This document shows, piece by piece, positions 1-10,003 of a DNA stretch of 64,000 nt; within the stretch, counting starts at the first letter, position 1; each line of letters begins with the position of its first letter. The DNA is taken from positions 834,705 to 898,704 of the forward strand of contig JAUNAC010000002.1 in NCBI GenBank assembly GCA_030527825.1, given 5' to 3'. A model generated the notes under the pieces. The model saw only the letters and a list, made by a program, of their open reading frames with translations. It did no database searches and was not told the origin of the DNA. A program made the position numbers and the translations under genes. The DNA is from Lautropia sp. (GTDB lineage: Bacteria; Pseudomonadota; Gammaproteobacteria; Burkholderiales; Burkholderiaceae_E).

Positions 1-590
1 CTGTTGATGCCATGGGTGGCCAGCGGATTGCCGGAGGCCATGACATAGGGCGGAATATCCTGCAGCACGACGGAGCCGGTGCCCGTCATGGCATGCGCAC
101 CAATCTTGCAGAACTGGTGCACCTGCGAATTTCCGCCAAGGATGGCCCAGTCACCGATGTGGACATGGCCGCCCAGATTGGTGGTATTTGCAAAGATGGT
201 GTGGTCGCCCACCACACAGTCATGCGCGATGTGGACGTAGGCCATGATCCAGTTGTCGTTGCCGACCCGGGTCACACCACCATCCTGAACCGTGCCCCGA
301 TTGATGGTCACGCACTCGCGGATCGTGTTGCCGCTGCCGATTTCCAGGGCGGTGTCCTCACCGGCATACTTCTTGTCCTGTGGCATGGCACCCAGACAGC
401 AGAAGGGATGCAGATGATTGTTTTCACCCAACGTCAGACGCCCGGCCAGCACCACGTGCGGGCCGATGCGGGTTCCGGCCCCAATTCGCACCTGGGCACC
501 GATGACAGAAAAGGGGCCAACCTCGACGCTACTGTCGAGTTCCGCATCCGGGTCTATAACGGCAGTGGGATGAATCAGCGGTTGCGTCAT
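1..590 (-). CDS. lpxA: UDP-N-acetylglucosamine O-acyltransferase LpxA (C-terminus beyond window)
   Basis: First committed step of lipid A synthesis: transfers an R-3-hydroxyacyl chain from ACP to UDP-GlcNAc in the cytoplasm. Translating the minus strand from the ATG at 588-590 gives [19 protein letters not shown] followed by left-handed beta-helix hexapeptide repeats. The motif HIAHDC places the catalytic histidine at residue 123, matching the family position (His125 in E. coli). About 196 of roughly 260 residues are present; the C-terminal helical domain lies beyond the left edge. It starts 7 bp after the stop of fabZ, so it is the last visible gene of the lpxD-fabZ-lpxA run and is probably translationally linked to it. 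Confidence 0.96.
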   Translation of the reverse strand, partial: MTQPLIHPTAVIDPDAELDSSVEVGPFSVIGAQVRIGAGTRIGPHVVLAGRLTLGENNHLHPFCCLGAMPQDKKYAGEDTALEIGSGNTIRECVTINRGTVQDGGVTRVGNDNWIMAYVHIAHDCVVGDHTIFANTTNLGGHVHIGDWAILGGNSQVHQFCKIGAHAMTGTGSVVLQDIPPYVMASGNPLATHGIN

Positions 591-597
591 ATGTGGT

Positions 598-1185
598 TCA
601 TGCCTTGCTGGTACCGATCTTCCCGCCAAAGGCGTTGCCAGTTGTGCCACGGCCCGGCGCACCCTCGTTGGCACTAGCCGGCCGCCCTGCTCCATGATCC
701 GCAACGACGCCGGCCGCCTCTTCCTCACGGTTCAGTTCGCGCAGCGCGCACATCAGATCGGCCTCGGCGACCTTCTGGCCATCTACGGTGGCAACGCCAT
801 GAAACTTCCAGACCAGGCGCGACTTGCGGGCGATCCGTACATCCAGCATCAGCTGGTCACCAGGAGAGACGGGGCGCTTAAAGCGCGCCTCATCAATTCC
901 GGCAAAGTAATACACGGAATTGGAATCGGAGTAACGGCCCATACTGGCAAAGGACAAAATACCTGCAGCCTGGGCCATCGCTTCCAGAACCAGTACCCCC
1001 GGCATGACAGGCAGATGCGGAAAATGCCCCTGGAAAAAAGGTTCGTTGATGGTGACGTTCTTAATGGCCACGATACGCTGGTCGTGCTCAATCTCGGTAA
1101 CCCGGTCTATGAGCAGGAACGGGTAGCGGTGCGGCAAATAGCGAAGGATTTCTGAAATATCGATCGCCGGCTGTTTTTCATTCAT
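598..1185 (-). CDS. fabZ: 3-hydroxyacyl-ACP dehydratase FabZ with C-terminal extension
   Basis: Dehydrates 3-hydroxyacyl-ACP in type II fatty acid synthesis. It is also the branch-point enzyme competing with LpxA and LpxD for hydroxyacyl-ACP, which fits its place between those genes. The hot-dog-fold core spans residues 1-150; the motif [13 protein letters not shown] holds catalytic His54 and LEAMAQA holds Glu68. The family is normally about 150 residues; this protein has 195. The extra ~45 residues after [13 protein letters not shown] are Gly/Ala-rich, look disordered and stop just before lpxA. The ATG start is 26 bp after lpxD. The extension could be real or could reflect loss of an earlier stop; the reading frame is uninterrupted. 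Confidence 0.96.
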   Translation of the reverse strand: MNEKQPAIDISEILRYLPHRYPFLLIDRVTEIEHDQRIVAIKNVTINEPFFQGHFPHLPVMPGVLVLEAMAQAAGILSFASMGRYSDSNSVYYFAGIDEARFKRPVSPGDQLMLDVRIARKSRLVWKFHGVATVDGQKVAEADLMCALRELNREEEAAGVVADHGAGRPASANEGAPGRGTTGNAFGGKIGTSKA

Positions 1186-1211
1186 GCTTGGACAAAATCT
1201 CTGGCTGCTTA

Positions 1212-2330
1212 TTACTGAACGGCTCCGTCCGGCTGGGCGCCATCATGCGCGGGTGCCGCACCGCCCTCCCCGTCTTGGGCGACCTCCCGTACCTGCTGCT
1301 CCAACCGGCGCAAACGCCGGCGCATGTCGGGCAACTGCCGCACAACCGCTGCTGCCCGTTCCCAGTCAGCATTTTCCATGGAGGGGAATATGCCACTATA
1401 GAACGCGGGTTTGGTAATCGACTTGGAAATCAGCGTCATGGTGGAAACTGCGGCATCGTCACAGATGCTGATATGACCAAAAATGCCGGATGCGCCTCCG
1501 ATCTGCACCCGCCTGCCAATGACCGCGCTACCCGCGATGCCGGCACAGGCGGCAATGGCCGTATCCGCACCAACCCGGACATTATGGGCGATTTGAACCA
1601 GATTATCGATCTTGCAGCCATCTTCGACGATCGTGTCGTCCAACGCGCCACGGTCAATGCAGGTGCAGGCACCGATTTCCACACGATTGCCAATGACGAC
1701 TGCACCCAGTTGGGGGATTTTGGTCCAGCCTCCACCCTTTTTTGGCGCAAAGCCAAATCCATCGGCGCCAATGACGGCCCCTGAATGGATCAGCGAGTCG
1801 TTACCTATCCGGCAATCATCGCCCAGGGTGACATTGGCATGCAGCCGGGTACGCGCGCCGACGGCGGCGCCGGCGCCCACCACGGCGCCTGCACCAATCC
1901 ACGCCTCTTCCCCCACCACCGCACCCGCCCCAATGATGGCGCCAGGTTCGATGATCGCCGTAGCCGCGATCCGGGCGTCGGGATGCACCTGTGTGCCTGG
2001 CGCAATGCCGGCCGCCGGCCGGGGATTGACCTGGGCATCAAACCACTGCGCGAGCCGTGCATAGGCATCGTAGGGATCCGGATCAATCAGCAGGTTCGCA
2101 TGCGCAGGCAGATCATCAATCAGCGCAGGTGAGACAATGTAGGCCACCGCCTGACTGGCATGCGCTGCCTCACGCTGCTGCGGGCGCACCAGAAAACTGA
2201 TGCTCTCGGCATCCGCCTGCGTCAGGCTCGCCAGGCGGCGTACGGTCGCATCCGGATCGCCACGCAGTCTGGCCCCCAGCAGACGGGCAATCTCCGCCAG
2301 AGAAACCGGTGTAGGAAGATTCCGTTTCAT
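1212..2330 (-). CDS. lpxD: UDP-3-O-(3-hydroxyacyl)glucosamine N-acyltransferase LpxD
   Basis: Third step of lipid A synthesis: adds the N-linked hydroxyacyl chain from ACP to UDP-3-O-acyl-glucosamine. An N-terminal uridine-binding domain (residues 1-100, beginning [16 protein letters not shown]) is followed by a long run of hexapeptide repeats, such as [14 protein letters not shown], forming a left-handed beta-helix. The motif [12 protein letters not shown] puts the catalytic His at residue 249. I chose the ATG at 2328-2330 (372 aa); the frame stays open further upstream, but [11 protein letters not shown] is where the family begins. The C-terminus carries a Gly/Ala-rich tail after the helical end. 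It lies between skp and fabZ in the usual proteobacterial order. Confidence 0.96.
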   Translation of the reverse strand: MKRNLPTPVSLAEIARLLGARLRGDPDATVRRLASLTQADAESISFLVRPQQREAAHASQAVAYIVSPALIDDLPAHANLLIDPDPYDAYARLAQWFDAQVNPRPAAGIAPGTQVHPDARIAATAIIEPGAIIGAGAVVGEEAWIGAGAVVGAGAAVGARTRLHANVTLGDDCRIGNDSLIHSGAVIGADGFGFAPKKGGGWTKIPQLGAVVIGNRVEIGACTCIDRGALDDTIVEDGCKIDNLVQIAHNVRVGADTAIAACAGIAGSAVIGRRVQIGGASGIFGHISICDDAAVSTMTLISKSITKPAFYSGIFPSMENADWERAAAVVRQLPDMRRRLRRLEQQVREVAQDGEGGAAPAHDGAQPDGAVQ

Positions 2331-2412
2331 GCTCTGCCTTGCACTCCCCGAGGGCTTGATTTCGTAATATAAAACCCGGTGTGAGTCCTGATCCAGCACC
2401 GGAGCAGGCTTG

Positions 2413-2970
2413 TCAGCGGCTGCTGTTAAGCTGACGGATCACGGTATCGGTAATGTCCAGACGCGGGCTGACATAGACGGCATCCTGCAGGATCAGGTCG
2501 AATTTTTCATGTTCGGCGATCGACTTGATCGCCCGGTTGGCCTTGTCCAACACCCCGGTCAGTTCTTCGTTGCGGCGCTGGTTCAGATCTTCCCGGAACT
2601 CGCGCTGACGGCGCTGGAAATCCCTGTCCATGTCAGAGAGTTCACGCTGGCGGCGGCCACGTTCAGCATCCGCCATCACGGTACTGTCTTTTTCAAAACG
2701 TTCGGAGGCAGCGCGCAGCCGGGCCCCCAGATCCTGAATTTCTTTGTCCCGGCGTGAGAAATCTTTTTCGATCTTGGCCTGCGCTGCCTTGGCTGGCGCG
2801 GAATCCCGCATAATGCGCTCAATATTGACCACACCGATACGGGCGCCTGCGCTGCTGCTCTGGGCCACGGCTGACCCGGACACAGCGACCAGCCCGGCGC
2901 TCACCGCGCAGACCAGCATGGCCCGATGGAAGGAAGAAAAACGTAGGGTCTTCGGGAAAGAAAGGATCAT
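2413..2970 (-). CDS. skp: Periplasmic OMP chaperone Skp/OmpH
   Basis: Trimeric jellyfish-like chaperone that holds unfolded outer-membrane proteins in the periplasm before handover to the BAM complex. With the ATG at 2968-2970 the 185-aa product begins [18 protein letters not shown], then a hydrophobic signal segment ending GSAVAQS, and a mature part starting [19 protein letters not shown], the typical OmpH opening. Residues 70-140 are rich in K, R, E, D and Q ([19 protein letters not shown]) as expected for the coiled-coil tentacles. It follows bamA on the same strand, the classic bamA-skp-lpxD arrangement. The frame is open 16 codons further upstream, but the signal peptide argues for this ATG. 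Confidence 0.95.
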   Translation of the reverse strand: MILSFPKTLRFSSFHRAMLVCAVSAGLVAVSGSAVAQSSSAGARIGVVNIERIMRDSAPAKAAQAKIEKDFSRRDKEIQDLGARLRAASERFEKDSTVMADAERGRRQRELSDMDRDFQRRQREFREDLNQRRNEELTGVLDKANRAIKSIAEHEKFDLILQDAVYVSPRLDITDTVIRQLNSSR

Positions 2971-3183
2971 GGAGTCCACTCTGGAAAGGTTCGGGAAAGG
3001 GACACAGGACATCGGCACCGGATGACAGCTTTGCTGCCATCAGCCGATGCTCGGGCCAGTGACCCACGCGATGGGTGATTCTTGCACACTTCAGCTTCCC
3101 GCATGGCGCAAGACCGCGCCATGTATGGCCAAATGTGAGGGACAATGCTGTCGGGCCCGTCGGCGCAGGCCCAGACTGCACCA

Positions 3184-5547
3184 TCAGAAGGACGTACCCA
3201 ACTGGAACTGAACCCGCTGGGTGTCATCACCCGGCTTGCGACGCAGTGGATAACCGAGCGACAGCTTGATATCTGCACCGATGGGAGCAAACCAGCTGAT
3301 CCCGACTCCGGCCGAGTAGCGCAGGTCACCGAAATCATAGTGGTTATCAAAAACATTGCCCGCATCAGCAAAGAGAAAGGCACGGACCGTCTTGTCGTTG
3401 CCTGTCCCTGGTAACGGGAAAAGCAGCTCGGTACTGGCGACAAACGAGGCATTGCCACCCAGGGCGCTGTTGTCCTTGCTGTCCCTTGGCCCAAGGCTGT
3501 TGGATCCGAAACCACGCACAGACCCGATCCCGCCTGCATAGAAATTCTTGAATACCGGATAAGGTTTACCCTCTAGGCCACGGCCATAGCCGATATCGGT
3601 CGACAGCAGCCAGGTGTAGTCCTTGGTCACCGGGATATACCATGCCTGCTGATAGGTCGCCCGGTAATAGGACAGATCCTGCCCCGGGAAGGTCACGTCG
3701 AAGTTGAGGCGCTGCAGGCGTCCGCGCGTCGGCATGTAGCCACTGTCACGGGAATCGCGTGACCAGCCAAAAGAAAGCATCCAGGCATCACTGGTAGTCC
3801 CGAACTGGTCGACATAGTCAATGTATCGCTGTGGCAATCCGGTTGTCCCCGGCTTGATCTGGTTCTGTTCGAACGTCAGGCCAAAGCTGAGGCGGTCCAG
3901 CTCGGTGTAGGGGACGCCCAGGCGCAGTCCCGCACCCGACGAGCGGATGCGATAGTCACCCAGGCCAGAATTGGAAGCATTGAAGGTCCGGGAGTAGAGA
4001 TCGGCCCCCAGACTCACGCCATCCTGCGTGAAATAAGGATCAACATACGACACCGAGGCTGTACGCTGCGTCTGTCCGGTATTGATCTCGACACCGAATG
4101 TGTTGCCGGTGCCCAGGAAGTTTGGCTCGTTCAAGGCCACCTGAAGCAGTAACTTGTCGGTGGAAGAATACCCGGCCCCAAAAGTCATGTTGCCGGTGGG
4201 ACGCTCTGTAACCTTGACCAGCAGATCGACCTGATCCGGCACGCCGGGTACGGGCACGTTGGAGATCTGGACATCCTGGAAGTATCCCAGCCGCTCAACC
4301 CGGTCACGCGACAGCGCAATCTTCTCGGAGTCAAACCAGGCTCCTTCGAACTGACGCAGCTCACGGCGGATCACCTCGTCCCGAGTGCGCTGGTTGCCAG
4401 CAATCGTGATGCGCCGGACATAAGCCCGCCGGCCCGGATCAATATTGAGGGTGTAATCCACCTCGCGCCGGTCGCGATCAATGGTGGGCACCGGGTTAAC
4501 GCTGGCAAAGGCGTAGCCGATGGCCCCCAGGTCATCCGTGATCTGCTTTTCGGTCTGCGTGAGCTTCTCGCCGGAAAACGTATCGCCGGCGCGCAGTGAC
4601 AGCGCCTTCCGGAACTGCGCCTCGCGCCCCAGTGTGTTGCCACCGAAGCGGATATTGCGCACCCGGTAACGCTCGCCTTCCTTGATGGTGAGCGTGACGT
4701 AGACCTTTTCACGGGCCGGATCAATGGAAACCTGGGTGGACTCAATGCCAAACTCCAGATAGCCCCGATTCAGGTAAAACGAACGCAATGTCTCCAGATC
4801 CCCAGCCAGCTTCTCCCGTGAATACTGATCAGTCTTGGTGTACCAGGACAGCCAGTTGGGAGTGGTGAGCTTGATCTGATCAAGCAGCTCGGACTCCGGA
4901 AAAACCTTGTTACCCAGGATGCGGATCTGGGCAATGCGTGCACTGTTGCCTTCGTCGATGGCCAGTGACACGGCCACCCGGTTACGGGCCATCGGCGTCA
5001 CCGCCGAGGTGATCCTGACCGAATACTTGCCCCGGGAGAGATACTGACGGCGGATTTCCTGCTCGGCACGATCCAGGACAGAACGGTCAAAAATACGTGC
5101 CTCGGCCAGACCGGCATGACGCATGGCCTTTTTGAGCGCCTCTGCATCAAACTCACGCGAGCCGCTGACATCGACCGAGGCGATGGCAGGACGCTCCACA
5201 ACCCGCACGACCAGCACCTCACCATCGCGCGAAAGCTGGACATCCTTGAAAAAACCCGTGGCATACAAAGCCTTGATGGCCTCACTGGCACGGACCGGCG
5301 TCAGCTCATCGCCCGTGCGTACCGGCAGATAGCCAAAAACCGTACCTGCTTCGGTACGCTGCAGACCCAGTACCCGGATATCCCGGATGGTGAACGGCGT
5401 GAACGCAGCGGCTGGCGGCACATGGGCCAGAGCAGACGCTCCGGCCAGTGCAATCGCGGCATGACGAACCCAAGTGGGGAAGATCGCGTGTTTAATACCC
5501 GTTTCCTCGGCGCGAGACCAAGGCAGCCGGAATCGTCTAACGCGCAA
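3184..5547 (-). CDS. bamA: Outer-membrane protein assembly factor BamA
   Basis: Essential Omp85-family insertase of the outer membrane. The 787-aa product has an N-terminal signal (hydrophobic AAIALAGASALAHV, cleavage near PAAA-F), then POTRA domains beginning FTIRDIRVLGLQRTEAGTVF and running to about residue 430. A 16-strand beta-barrel follows, with the VRGF signature (GGIGSVRGFGSNSLGPRD) and the terminal aromatic residue LGTSF needed for barrel recognition. The given start is a TTG at 5545-5547 with no obvious ribosome binding site. The stretch GAGGAAACGGGT just downstream precedes an in-frame ATT followed by AAACACGCG, so a start there cannot be excluded. It lies 32 bp after rseP. Confidence 0.96.
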   Translation of the reverse strand: MRVRRFRLPWSRAEETGIKHAIFPTWVRHAAIALAGASALAHVPPAAAFTPFTIRDIRVLGLQRTEAGTVFGYLPVRTGDELTPVRASEAIKALYATGFFKDVQLSRDGEVLVVRVVERPAIASVDVSGSREFDAEALKKAMRHAGLAEARIFDRSVLDRAEQEIRRQYLSRGKYSVRITSAVTPMARNRVAVSLAIDEGNSARIAQIRILGNKVFPESELLDQIKLTTPNWLSWYTKTDQYSREKLAGDLETLRSFYLNRGYLEFGIESTQVSIDPAREKVYVTLTIKEGERYRVRNIRFGGNTLGREAQFRKALSLRAGDTFSGEKLTQTEKQITDDLGAIGYAFASVNPVPTIDRDRREVDYTLNIDPGRRAYVRRITIAGNQRTRDEVIRRELRQFEGAWFDSEKIALSRDRVERLGYFQDVQISNVPVPGVPDQVDLLVKVTERPTGNMTFGAGYSSTDKLLLQVALNEPNFLGTGNTFGVEINTGQTQRTASVSYVDPYFTQDGVSLGADLYSRTFNASNSGLGDYRIRSSGAGLRLGVPYTELDRLSFGLTFEQNQIKPGTTGLPQRYIDYVDQFGTTSDAWMLSFGWSRDSRDSGYMPTRGRLQRLNFDVTFPGQDLSYYRATYQQAWYIPVTKDYTWLLSTDIGYGRGLEGKPYPVFKNFYAGGIGSVRGFGSNSLGPRDSKDNSALGGNASFVASTELLFPLPGTGNDKTVRAFLFADAGNVFDNHYDFGDLRYSAGVGISWFAPIGADIKLSLGYPLRRKPGDDTQRVQFQLGTSF

Positions 5548-5579
5548 TCAGAAATGCTGAAAGGACAGTGGCCGGTACC

Positions 5580-6938
5580 TCATCCCAGGAGACGGGACAG
5601 ATCGTTGAAGAGCGCAACGATCATCAGGCTGACCACCATGACAAGCCCCACCTGCATGGTGACCTGCCGGAAGCGCTCGGGGAACGGGCTGCCTTTGAGC
5701 GCTTCGAGCGCGTAATATACCAAACGACCGCCATCCAGCACGGGCACGGGCAGCAAATTGAGCACGCCAAGGCTGACACTGATCAGAGCCATGAAGCCCA
5801 CGTAGGCAAACCAGCCGATGGCGATGGACTGTCCCGCATAATCCGCAATGGCCACAGGGCCGGAAAGGTTTTTCCAGGACAGACTGCCCACCACCATCTT
5901 GCCGAGCATGCGCAGGGAAAATACCGACATCTCCCAGGTCTTGGCTGCGCCGTAGCCCAGCGCCTGCAAAGGCCCCAGATCCACGGTGACCATGTCGAAC
6001 TGCTGCACCAGACCGGCTCCGATGCGCCCCCGACGGTGCGGCGGTGCGGCCGCATCCTGTTCATCCCGCTCGAAAATGAGCTGTGGCCGCACGGGGACGG
6101 TCAGCGTCCGTCCGTCCCGCTGGATTTGCAGTGACAGCGCATGGGTATCATCCGTTGCGCGCACCAGCTCGATCAGCTGATGAGCCCGCGAGATCGACTG
6201 ACCATCCACCTGCACGATCCGGTCGCCTGGCTGCAAACCGGCACGAGCAGCCGCACTGCCTTCCTCCACCGAAGCAACCTGCACCACCCCGGCCCTGAGC
6301 TCCACGCCCAGGGCATGGGTGAAATCACGCTCCAGCTCACCAGGGGGCAGGCCGGTAGTGTCAATGCTGCGCTGGAACTCACCATCGGCGCGCTGCACCT
6401 GCAGCACGATCGGGCGACGCTCGACGATCGAATCGATCATTCTCAGACGCATGTCATTGAAGGACTGCACGTTCTGGCCATCGACCCGGATCACCCGGTC
6501 GCCATCCTGGATGCCCGCAGCTGCGGCCGCGGTGCCAGCGGCCGGCGCGCCCAGCACCGGCGCCGGTTCCTGCAGTCCCGCCATGCCCAGTGCCGCATAG
6601 AGCACGATGGCCAGCAGAAAATTGGCAGCGGGCCCCGCCACGATAACGGCTGCACGCTTGAGCAGGGGCAGACGATTGAAGGCACGATGAACTTCAGCTG
6701 GATCGATCTCGGTACCCTCTTCCTCGTCCAGCATCCGTACATACCCTCCGAGCGGAATAGGCGAAAGGCTCCATTCGGTCCGATCCGGGCCGACTTTCCA
6801 GGTCAGCAGGGGCTTGCCAAAGCCAATGGAAAAACGCAGGATCTTCACCCCGCACCAGCGGGCGACCAGGTAATGTCCCAGCTCGTGCACAAAAACCAGT
6901 ACACCCAGGGCGAACAGAAAGGCAATCAGGGTGGTCAT
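5580..6938 (-). CDS. rseP: Site-2 intramembrane metalloprotease RseP
   Basis: Inner-membrane zinc protease that makes the second cut in anti-sigma factor RseA (sigma-E response) and clears signal-peptide remnants. The 452-aa product shows HELGH at residues 18-22 (zinc ligands His18 and His22, catalytic Glu19) in the first transmembrane helix. Two periplasmic PDZ domains follow (around AAGIQDGDRVIRVDGQNV and AAARAGLQPGDRIVQVDGQ). The C-terminal membrane segment contains NLLPVPVLDGGRLVYY, with the third zinc ligand Asp. It sits between dxr and bamA, the normal proteobacterial position linking envelope stress sensing to outer-membrane assembly. Confidence 0.96.
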   Translation of the reverse strand: MTTLIAFLFALGVLVFVHELGHYLVARWCGVKILRFSIGFGKPLLTWKVGPDRTEWSLSPIPLGGYVRMLDEEEGTEIDPAEVHRAFNRLPLLKRAAVIVAGPAANFLLAIVLYAALGMAGLQEPAPVLGAPAAGTAAAAAGIQDGDRVIRVDGQNVQSFNDMRLRMIDSIVERRPIVLQVQRADGEFQRSIDTTGLPPGELERDFTHALGVELRAGVVQVASVEEGSAAARAGLQPGDRIVQVDGQSISRAHQLIELVRATDDTHALSLQIQRDGRTLTVPVRPQLIFERDEQDAAAPPHRRGRIGAGLVQQFDMVTVDLGPLQALGYGAAKTWEMSVFSLRMLGKMVVGSLSWKNLSGPVAIADYAGQSIAIGWFAYVGFMALISVSLGVLNLLPVPVLDGGRLVYYALEALKGSPFPERFRQVTMQVGLVMVVSLMIVALFNDLSRLLG

Positions 6939-7101
6939 CAGCTCAGGCTCCGGGAGCGGTCAACATGAGAACGAACAGGCCAGAATGGCCTAGACTACAA
7001 ATAAGGGATCTGAACACAAAGTACAAGGCCCCGGCCGTGACCGGCCCCTGCGGGCTGACTGACTGCCGGATCCCCGGCCAGCGTACCGCCGGCGACAAGG
7101 T

Positions 7102-8283
7102 CTATGCCCCCAGCAACCCGGGCCGCGCGGCCATTTGGCGGGCTTCGGCATCCAGTGCCAGCGTATCCGCCAGCGACCCTGGCGCAGCCACACCGGCAAA
7201 GGCGGCCAGCACGGCCTCGTTGATCCGTGCAATATCGGTAAAACTCAGCCGGCCATCAAGGAAGTTCTGCACACTGACTTCATTCGCCGCATTCAGCACG
7301 CACGGTGCACCACCGTCGGCAGTCATGGCCTGGCGGGCCAGACGCAGACAGGGGAAGCGCTGCTCATCTGGCTGTTCAAACTGCAACGCGCCGGCGGCCA
7401 CCAGATCCAGTGGGCGGGCGCCACTATCCATGCGCCCGGGATGAGCCAGTGCGTGAGCGATCGGTATCCTCATGTCAGGATTTCCCAGCTGGGCGAGTAC
7501 AGAACCATCCACGTACTCGACCATGGAATGGACAATGCTCTGCGGATGAATGATGACATCCAGTTGATCGGGGGCAACCTCAAACAGGAAACGCGCCTCG
7601 ATCAGCTCCAGTCCCTTGTTCATCAGCGTGGCGGAGTCCACTGAAATCTTGCGCCCCATCGACCACTTGGGGTGTCGGCAAGCCTGTGCCGGAGTGACTG
7701 CCGCCATCTGGGCCGTCGTCCAGGTCCGAAATGGACCACCAGACGCCGTCAGGATCAGCCGACGAATTGCCCGATGCGCATCATGGCCGGCTGCCTGGTC
7801 GGGCAGACACTGAAAAATGGCATTGTGCTCGCTGTCGACCGGCAGCAGTCTCACCCCGGACTGGCGGCATACCGACCCAAACAGAGCGCCTGCCATCACA
7901 ATGGCCTCCTTGTTGGCCAGCAATACTGCGCGGGCATGACGCGCCGCAGCCAGTGTGGGCGCCAGGCCGGCTGCCCCGACAATCGCGGCCATGACGTAGT
8001 CGATGCCCGGTGTGCTGGCAACGCTCACCAGCTCATCCACACCAACGGCTAGGCGGGTATCCAGGCCCGCGGCCCGCAGCCGCGCCTCGAAACCGGCGGC
8101 CTGCGCCGGATCGGCCACTGCAACCACCTCGGGACGGTGCCGGCATGCCAGGGCCAGCAGTTTGTCGAGGTTGCGATGTGCCGACAGCAGGTAGACCCGG
8201 TAACGATCTGGATGGCGGGCTACCACATCCAGGGTACTGTCGCCGATCGAGCCGGTTGCCCCCAGAACGGAGATGGTTTTCAT
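7102..8283 (-). CDS. dxr: 1-deoxy-D-xylulose 5-phosphate reductoisomerase
   Basis: Converts DXP to MEP with NADPH, the committing step of the non-mevalonate isoprenoid route that feeds the undecaprenyl carrier made by uppS two genes upstream. The 393-aa product starts MKTISVLGATGSIGDSTLDV, an NADPH-binding Rossmann motif. It carries LLPVDSEHNAIFQCL with the metal-binding Asp and Glu, and HPKWSMGRKISVDSATLMNK, the substrate-binding flexible-loop region. The ATG start is 25 bp after cdsA. Between this gene and rseP lie about 160 bp with a short perfect inverted repeat (6977-6982 with 6986-6991), so rseP may have its own signals. Confidence 0.96.
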   Translation of the reverse strand: MKTISVLGATGSIGDSTLDVVARHPDRYRVYLLSAHRNLDKLLALACRHRPEVVAVADPAQAAGFEARLRAAGLDTRLAVGVDELVSVASTPGIDYVMAAIVGAAGLAPTLAAARHARAVLLANKEAIVMAGALFGSVCRQSGVRLLPVDSEHNAIFQCLPDQAAGHDAHRAIRRLILTASGGPFRTWTTAQMAAVTPAQACRHPKWSMGRKISVDSATLMNKGLELIEARFLFEVAPDQLDVIIHPQSIVHSMVEYVDGSVLAQLGNPDMRIPIAHALAHPGRMDSGARPLDLVAAGALQFEQPDEQRFPCLRLARQAMTADGGAPCVLNAANEVSVQNFLDGRLSFTDIARINEAVLAAFAGVAAPGSLADTLALDAEARQMAARPGLLGA

Positions 8284-8308
8284 GACGGGGAACGAAATGG
8301 CATGGACG

Positions 8309-9142
8309 CTAGCGCCCCACCAGCAGGAGAATCAGCAGACATAGAGGCATGGTTGGAATCAGGGCGTCGATACGGTCAAACATACCCCCGTGGCCAGGCA
8401 GACAGCAGCCGCTGTCCTTGACACCAGCATGACGTTTGAGCAGGCTCTCGTACAGATCACCTGTCACGGACAGCATCACCAGCAACAACAGGACAACCAC
8501 CATGCCAGCCAAACCTAGCCGCTGAGCGAGTAAAGTGGAAAACAGGGGACAGGCACTCTCCGCCTGACCGACCTGTGCAAGTGCCAGGCATAACGCAACT
8601 CCTACACTCAGTGCCGCGCCGCCCCAGACCCCTTCCCATGACTTGCCAGGCGATACCCGTGGCGCGAGCTTGTGTCGCCCCCAAGCCCGTCCCGTGAAAT
8701 AGGCACCAATATCGGCCAGCCAGACAACGGCCATCGCCGAGAGCAGGACGCTTGCCCCCGCCTGCCGCAACTCGTAGAGCGAAATCCAGAGCAACAGAAG
8801 CGTCAGGCCCACCAGCCAGGATGAGCGTCCCACTGGATGCACAGACACCAGCGAACGGATGGCTAGGCCGCTCCAGAGCAGCAGGCCAAACAGCAAAAGG
8901 AGAATCAGCCAGAATGGAGCGGGAGCCTGGGCACTGCGCAAGACGGCATAGAGCACGGCAGCCAGCAGGGTGAACAGTACCGGCGGCCAGACGGCACGCT
9001 GCAGAAGCTGCGTCCATTCCTGAACCGCCAGCGCCATGACCGGCAACATCAAGACGCCCCAGGCCGCCGCCCCCCCCAGTCCCAGCACGGCAACAATGAC
9101 GGCAAAAAGCACAAGTGCGGTGACAACGCGCTGTTTCAGCAT
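8309..9142 (-). CDS. cdsA: Phosphatidate cytidylyltransferase CdsA
   Basis: Makes CDP-diacylglycerol from phosphatidate and CTP, the precursor of all bacterial glycerophospholipids. Starting at the ATG 9140-9142 the 277-aa product begins MLKQRVVTALVLFAVIVAVL and has about eight hydrophobic membrane segments. The C-terminal CdsA signature is plain: SLLKRHAGVKDSG followed by LPGHGGMFDRIDAL. The frame is open upstream of this ATG, but the added residues do not resemble the family. The coding strand contains a run of eight G (forward C at 9070-9077) near the N-terminus. Confidence 0.95.
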   Translation of the reverse strand: MLKQRVVTALVLFAVIVAVLGLGGAAAWGVLMLPVMALAVQEWTQLLQRAVWPPVLFTLLAAVLYAVLRSAQAPAPFWLILLLLFGLLLWSGLAIRSLVSVHPVGRSSWLVGLTLLLLWISLYELRQAGASVLLSAMAVVWLADIGAYFTGRAWGRHKLAPRVSPGKSWEGVWGGAALSVGVALCLALAQVGQAESACPLFSTLLAQRLGLAGMVVVLLLLVMLSVTGDLYESLLKRHAGVKDSGCCLPGHGGMFDRIDALIPTMPLCLLILLLVGR

Positions 9143-9186
9143 GACGGAATGCCCGATTTCATCGGGAGTATCAGAAAAGGCCGTGA

Positions 9187-9960
9187 CTATGAGGCGGAAG
9201 AGCCCTTGCGGGCCTGAACTCCAGTCCGGCCGAAACGGCGCTCCCGCTGGCCATACCACTGAATCGCCTCTTCCAGACGGTCATCCGTAAACTCAGGCCA
9301 GAAACAATCGCAGAAATACAGCTCGGTATAGGCCAGTTGCCACAACAGGAAATTGCTGATGCGCTGCTCGCCACCGGTACGGATAAACAGATCCGGCTCG
9401 GGTGCATAGGACATCGACAGGTGTCGGGAAAGATCCGATTCGGTGACGGGCTGATCAGGTGGAACACCGGCGTCCAGGCGCTCACGCAACAGAGCATTGC
9501 CGGCCTGCAGGATATCCCAGCGACCGCCGTAATTGGCAGCAATCGTCAGCGTCATCCGCGTGTTGTCCGCCGTACGGGCCTCCGCATCAGCAATCATTTT
9601 CTGCAATCGCGGCTCAAATCGCTCTCGGTCACCTATGATCTTCAGCTGAATGCCGTTGCGGTGCAACTGGGTCACTTCCCGCTGCAGCGCCGACAGAAAA
9701 AGTCGCATCAGCAGCGAGACTTCGTCGGCCGGACGGCGCCAGTTTTCGGAACTGAAAGCAAAGAGCGTCAAAAACTCGACCCCTCGTCGCACGCATCCTT
9801 CGACCGTGGAGCGCACGGCCTCGACACCCTTGCGGTGACCCGCGGCACGCGGCAGGTGCCGGCGGGTGGCCCAACGGCCATTACCGTCCAGAATGACAGC
9901 GATATGGCGCGGAACGGAACCGGCAACAGGGACAGACTGTGTCGAACTGGTGAAGCTCAT
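9187..9960 (-). CDS. uppS: Di-trans,poly-cis-undecaprenyl-diphosphate synthase UppS
   Basis: Cis-prenyltransferase that extends farnesyl diphosphate with isopentenyl units to the C55 carrier lipid used for peptidoglycan and O-antigen. With the ATG at 9958-9960 (257 aa) the conserved motif [13 protein letters not shown] places catalytic Asp25. Further family motifs are [25 protein letters not shown] and [20 protein letters not shown] near the C-terminus. A TTG start 13 codons upstream is possible; neither site has a strong ribosome binding site. It stands between frr and cdsA in the standard order. Confidence 0.95.
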   Translation of the reverse strand: MSFTSSTQSVPVAGSVPRHIAVILDGNGRWATRRHLPRAAGHRKGVEAVRSTVEGCVRRGVEFLTLFAFSSENWRRPADEVSLLMRLFLSALQREVTQLHRNGIQLKIIGDRERFEPRLQKMIADAEARTADNTRMTLTIAANYGGRWDILQAGNALLRERLDAGVPPDQPVTESDLSRHLSMSYAPEPDLFIRTGGEQRISNFLLWQLAYTELYFCDCFWPEFTDDRLEEAIQWYGQRERRFGRTGVQARKGSSAS

Positions 9961-10003
9961 GGTGGAAAAAAGGATCTGGCGAAGCGACAAGGACGACAAC
10001 CGG

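Noticed and set aside
9070..9077. Run of eight G in cdsA as a phase-variable tract
   Set aside because: Shorter than tracts usually seen to slip, and cdsA is essential, so switching is unlikely.
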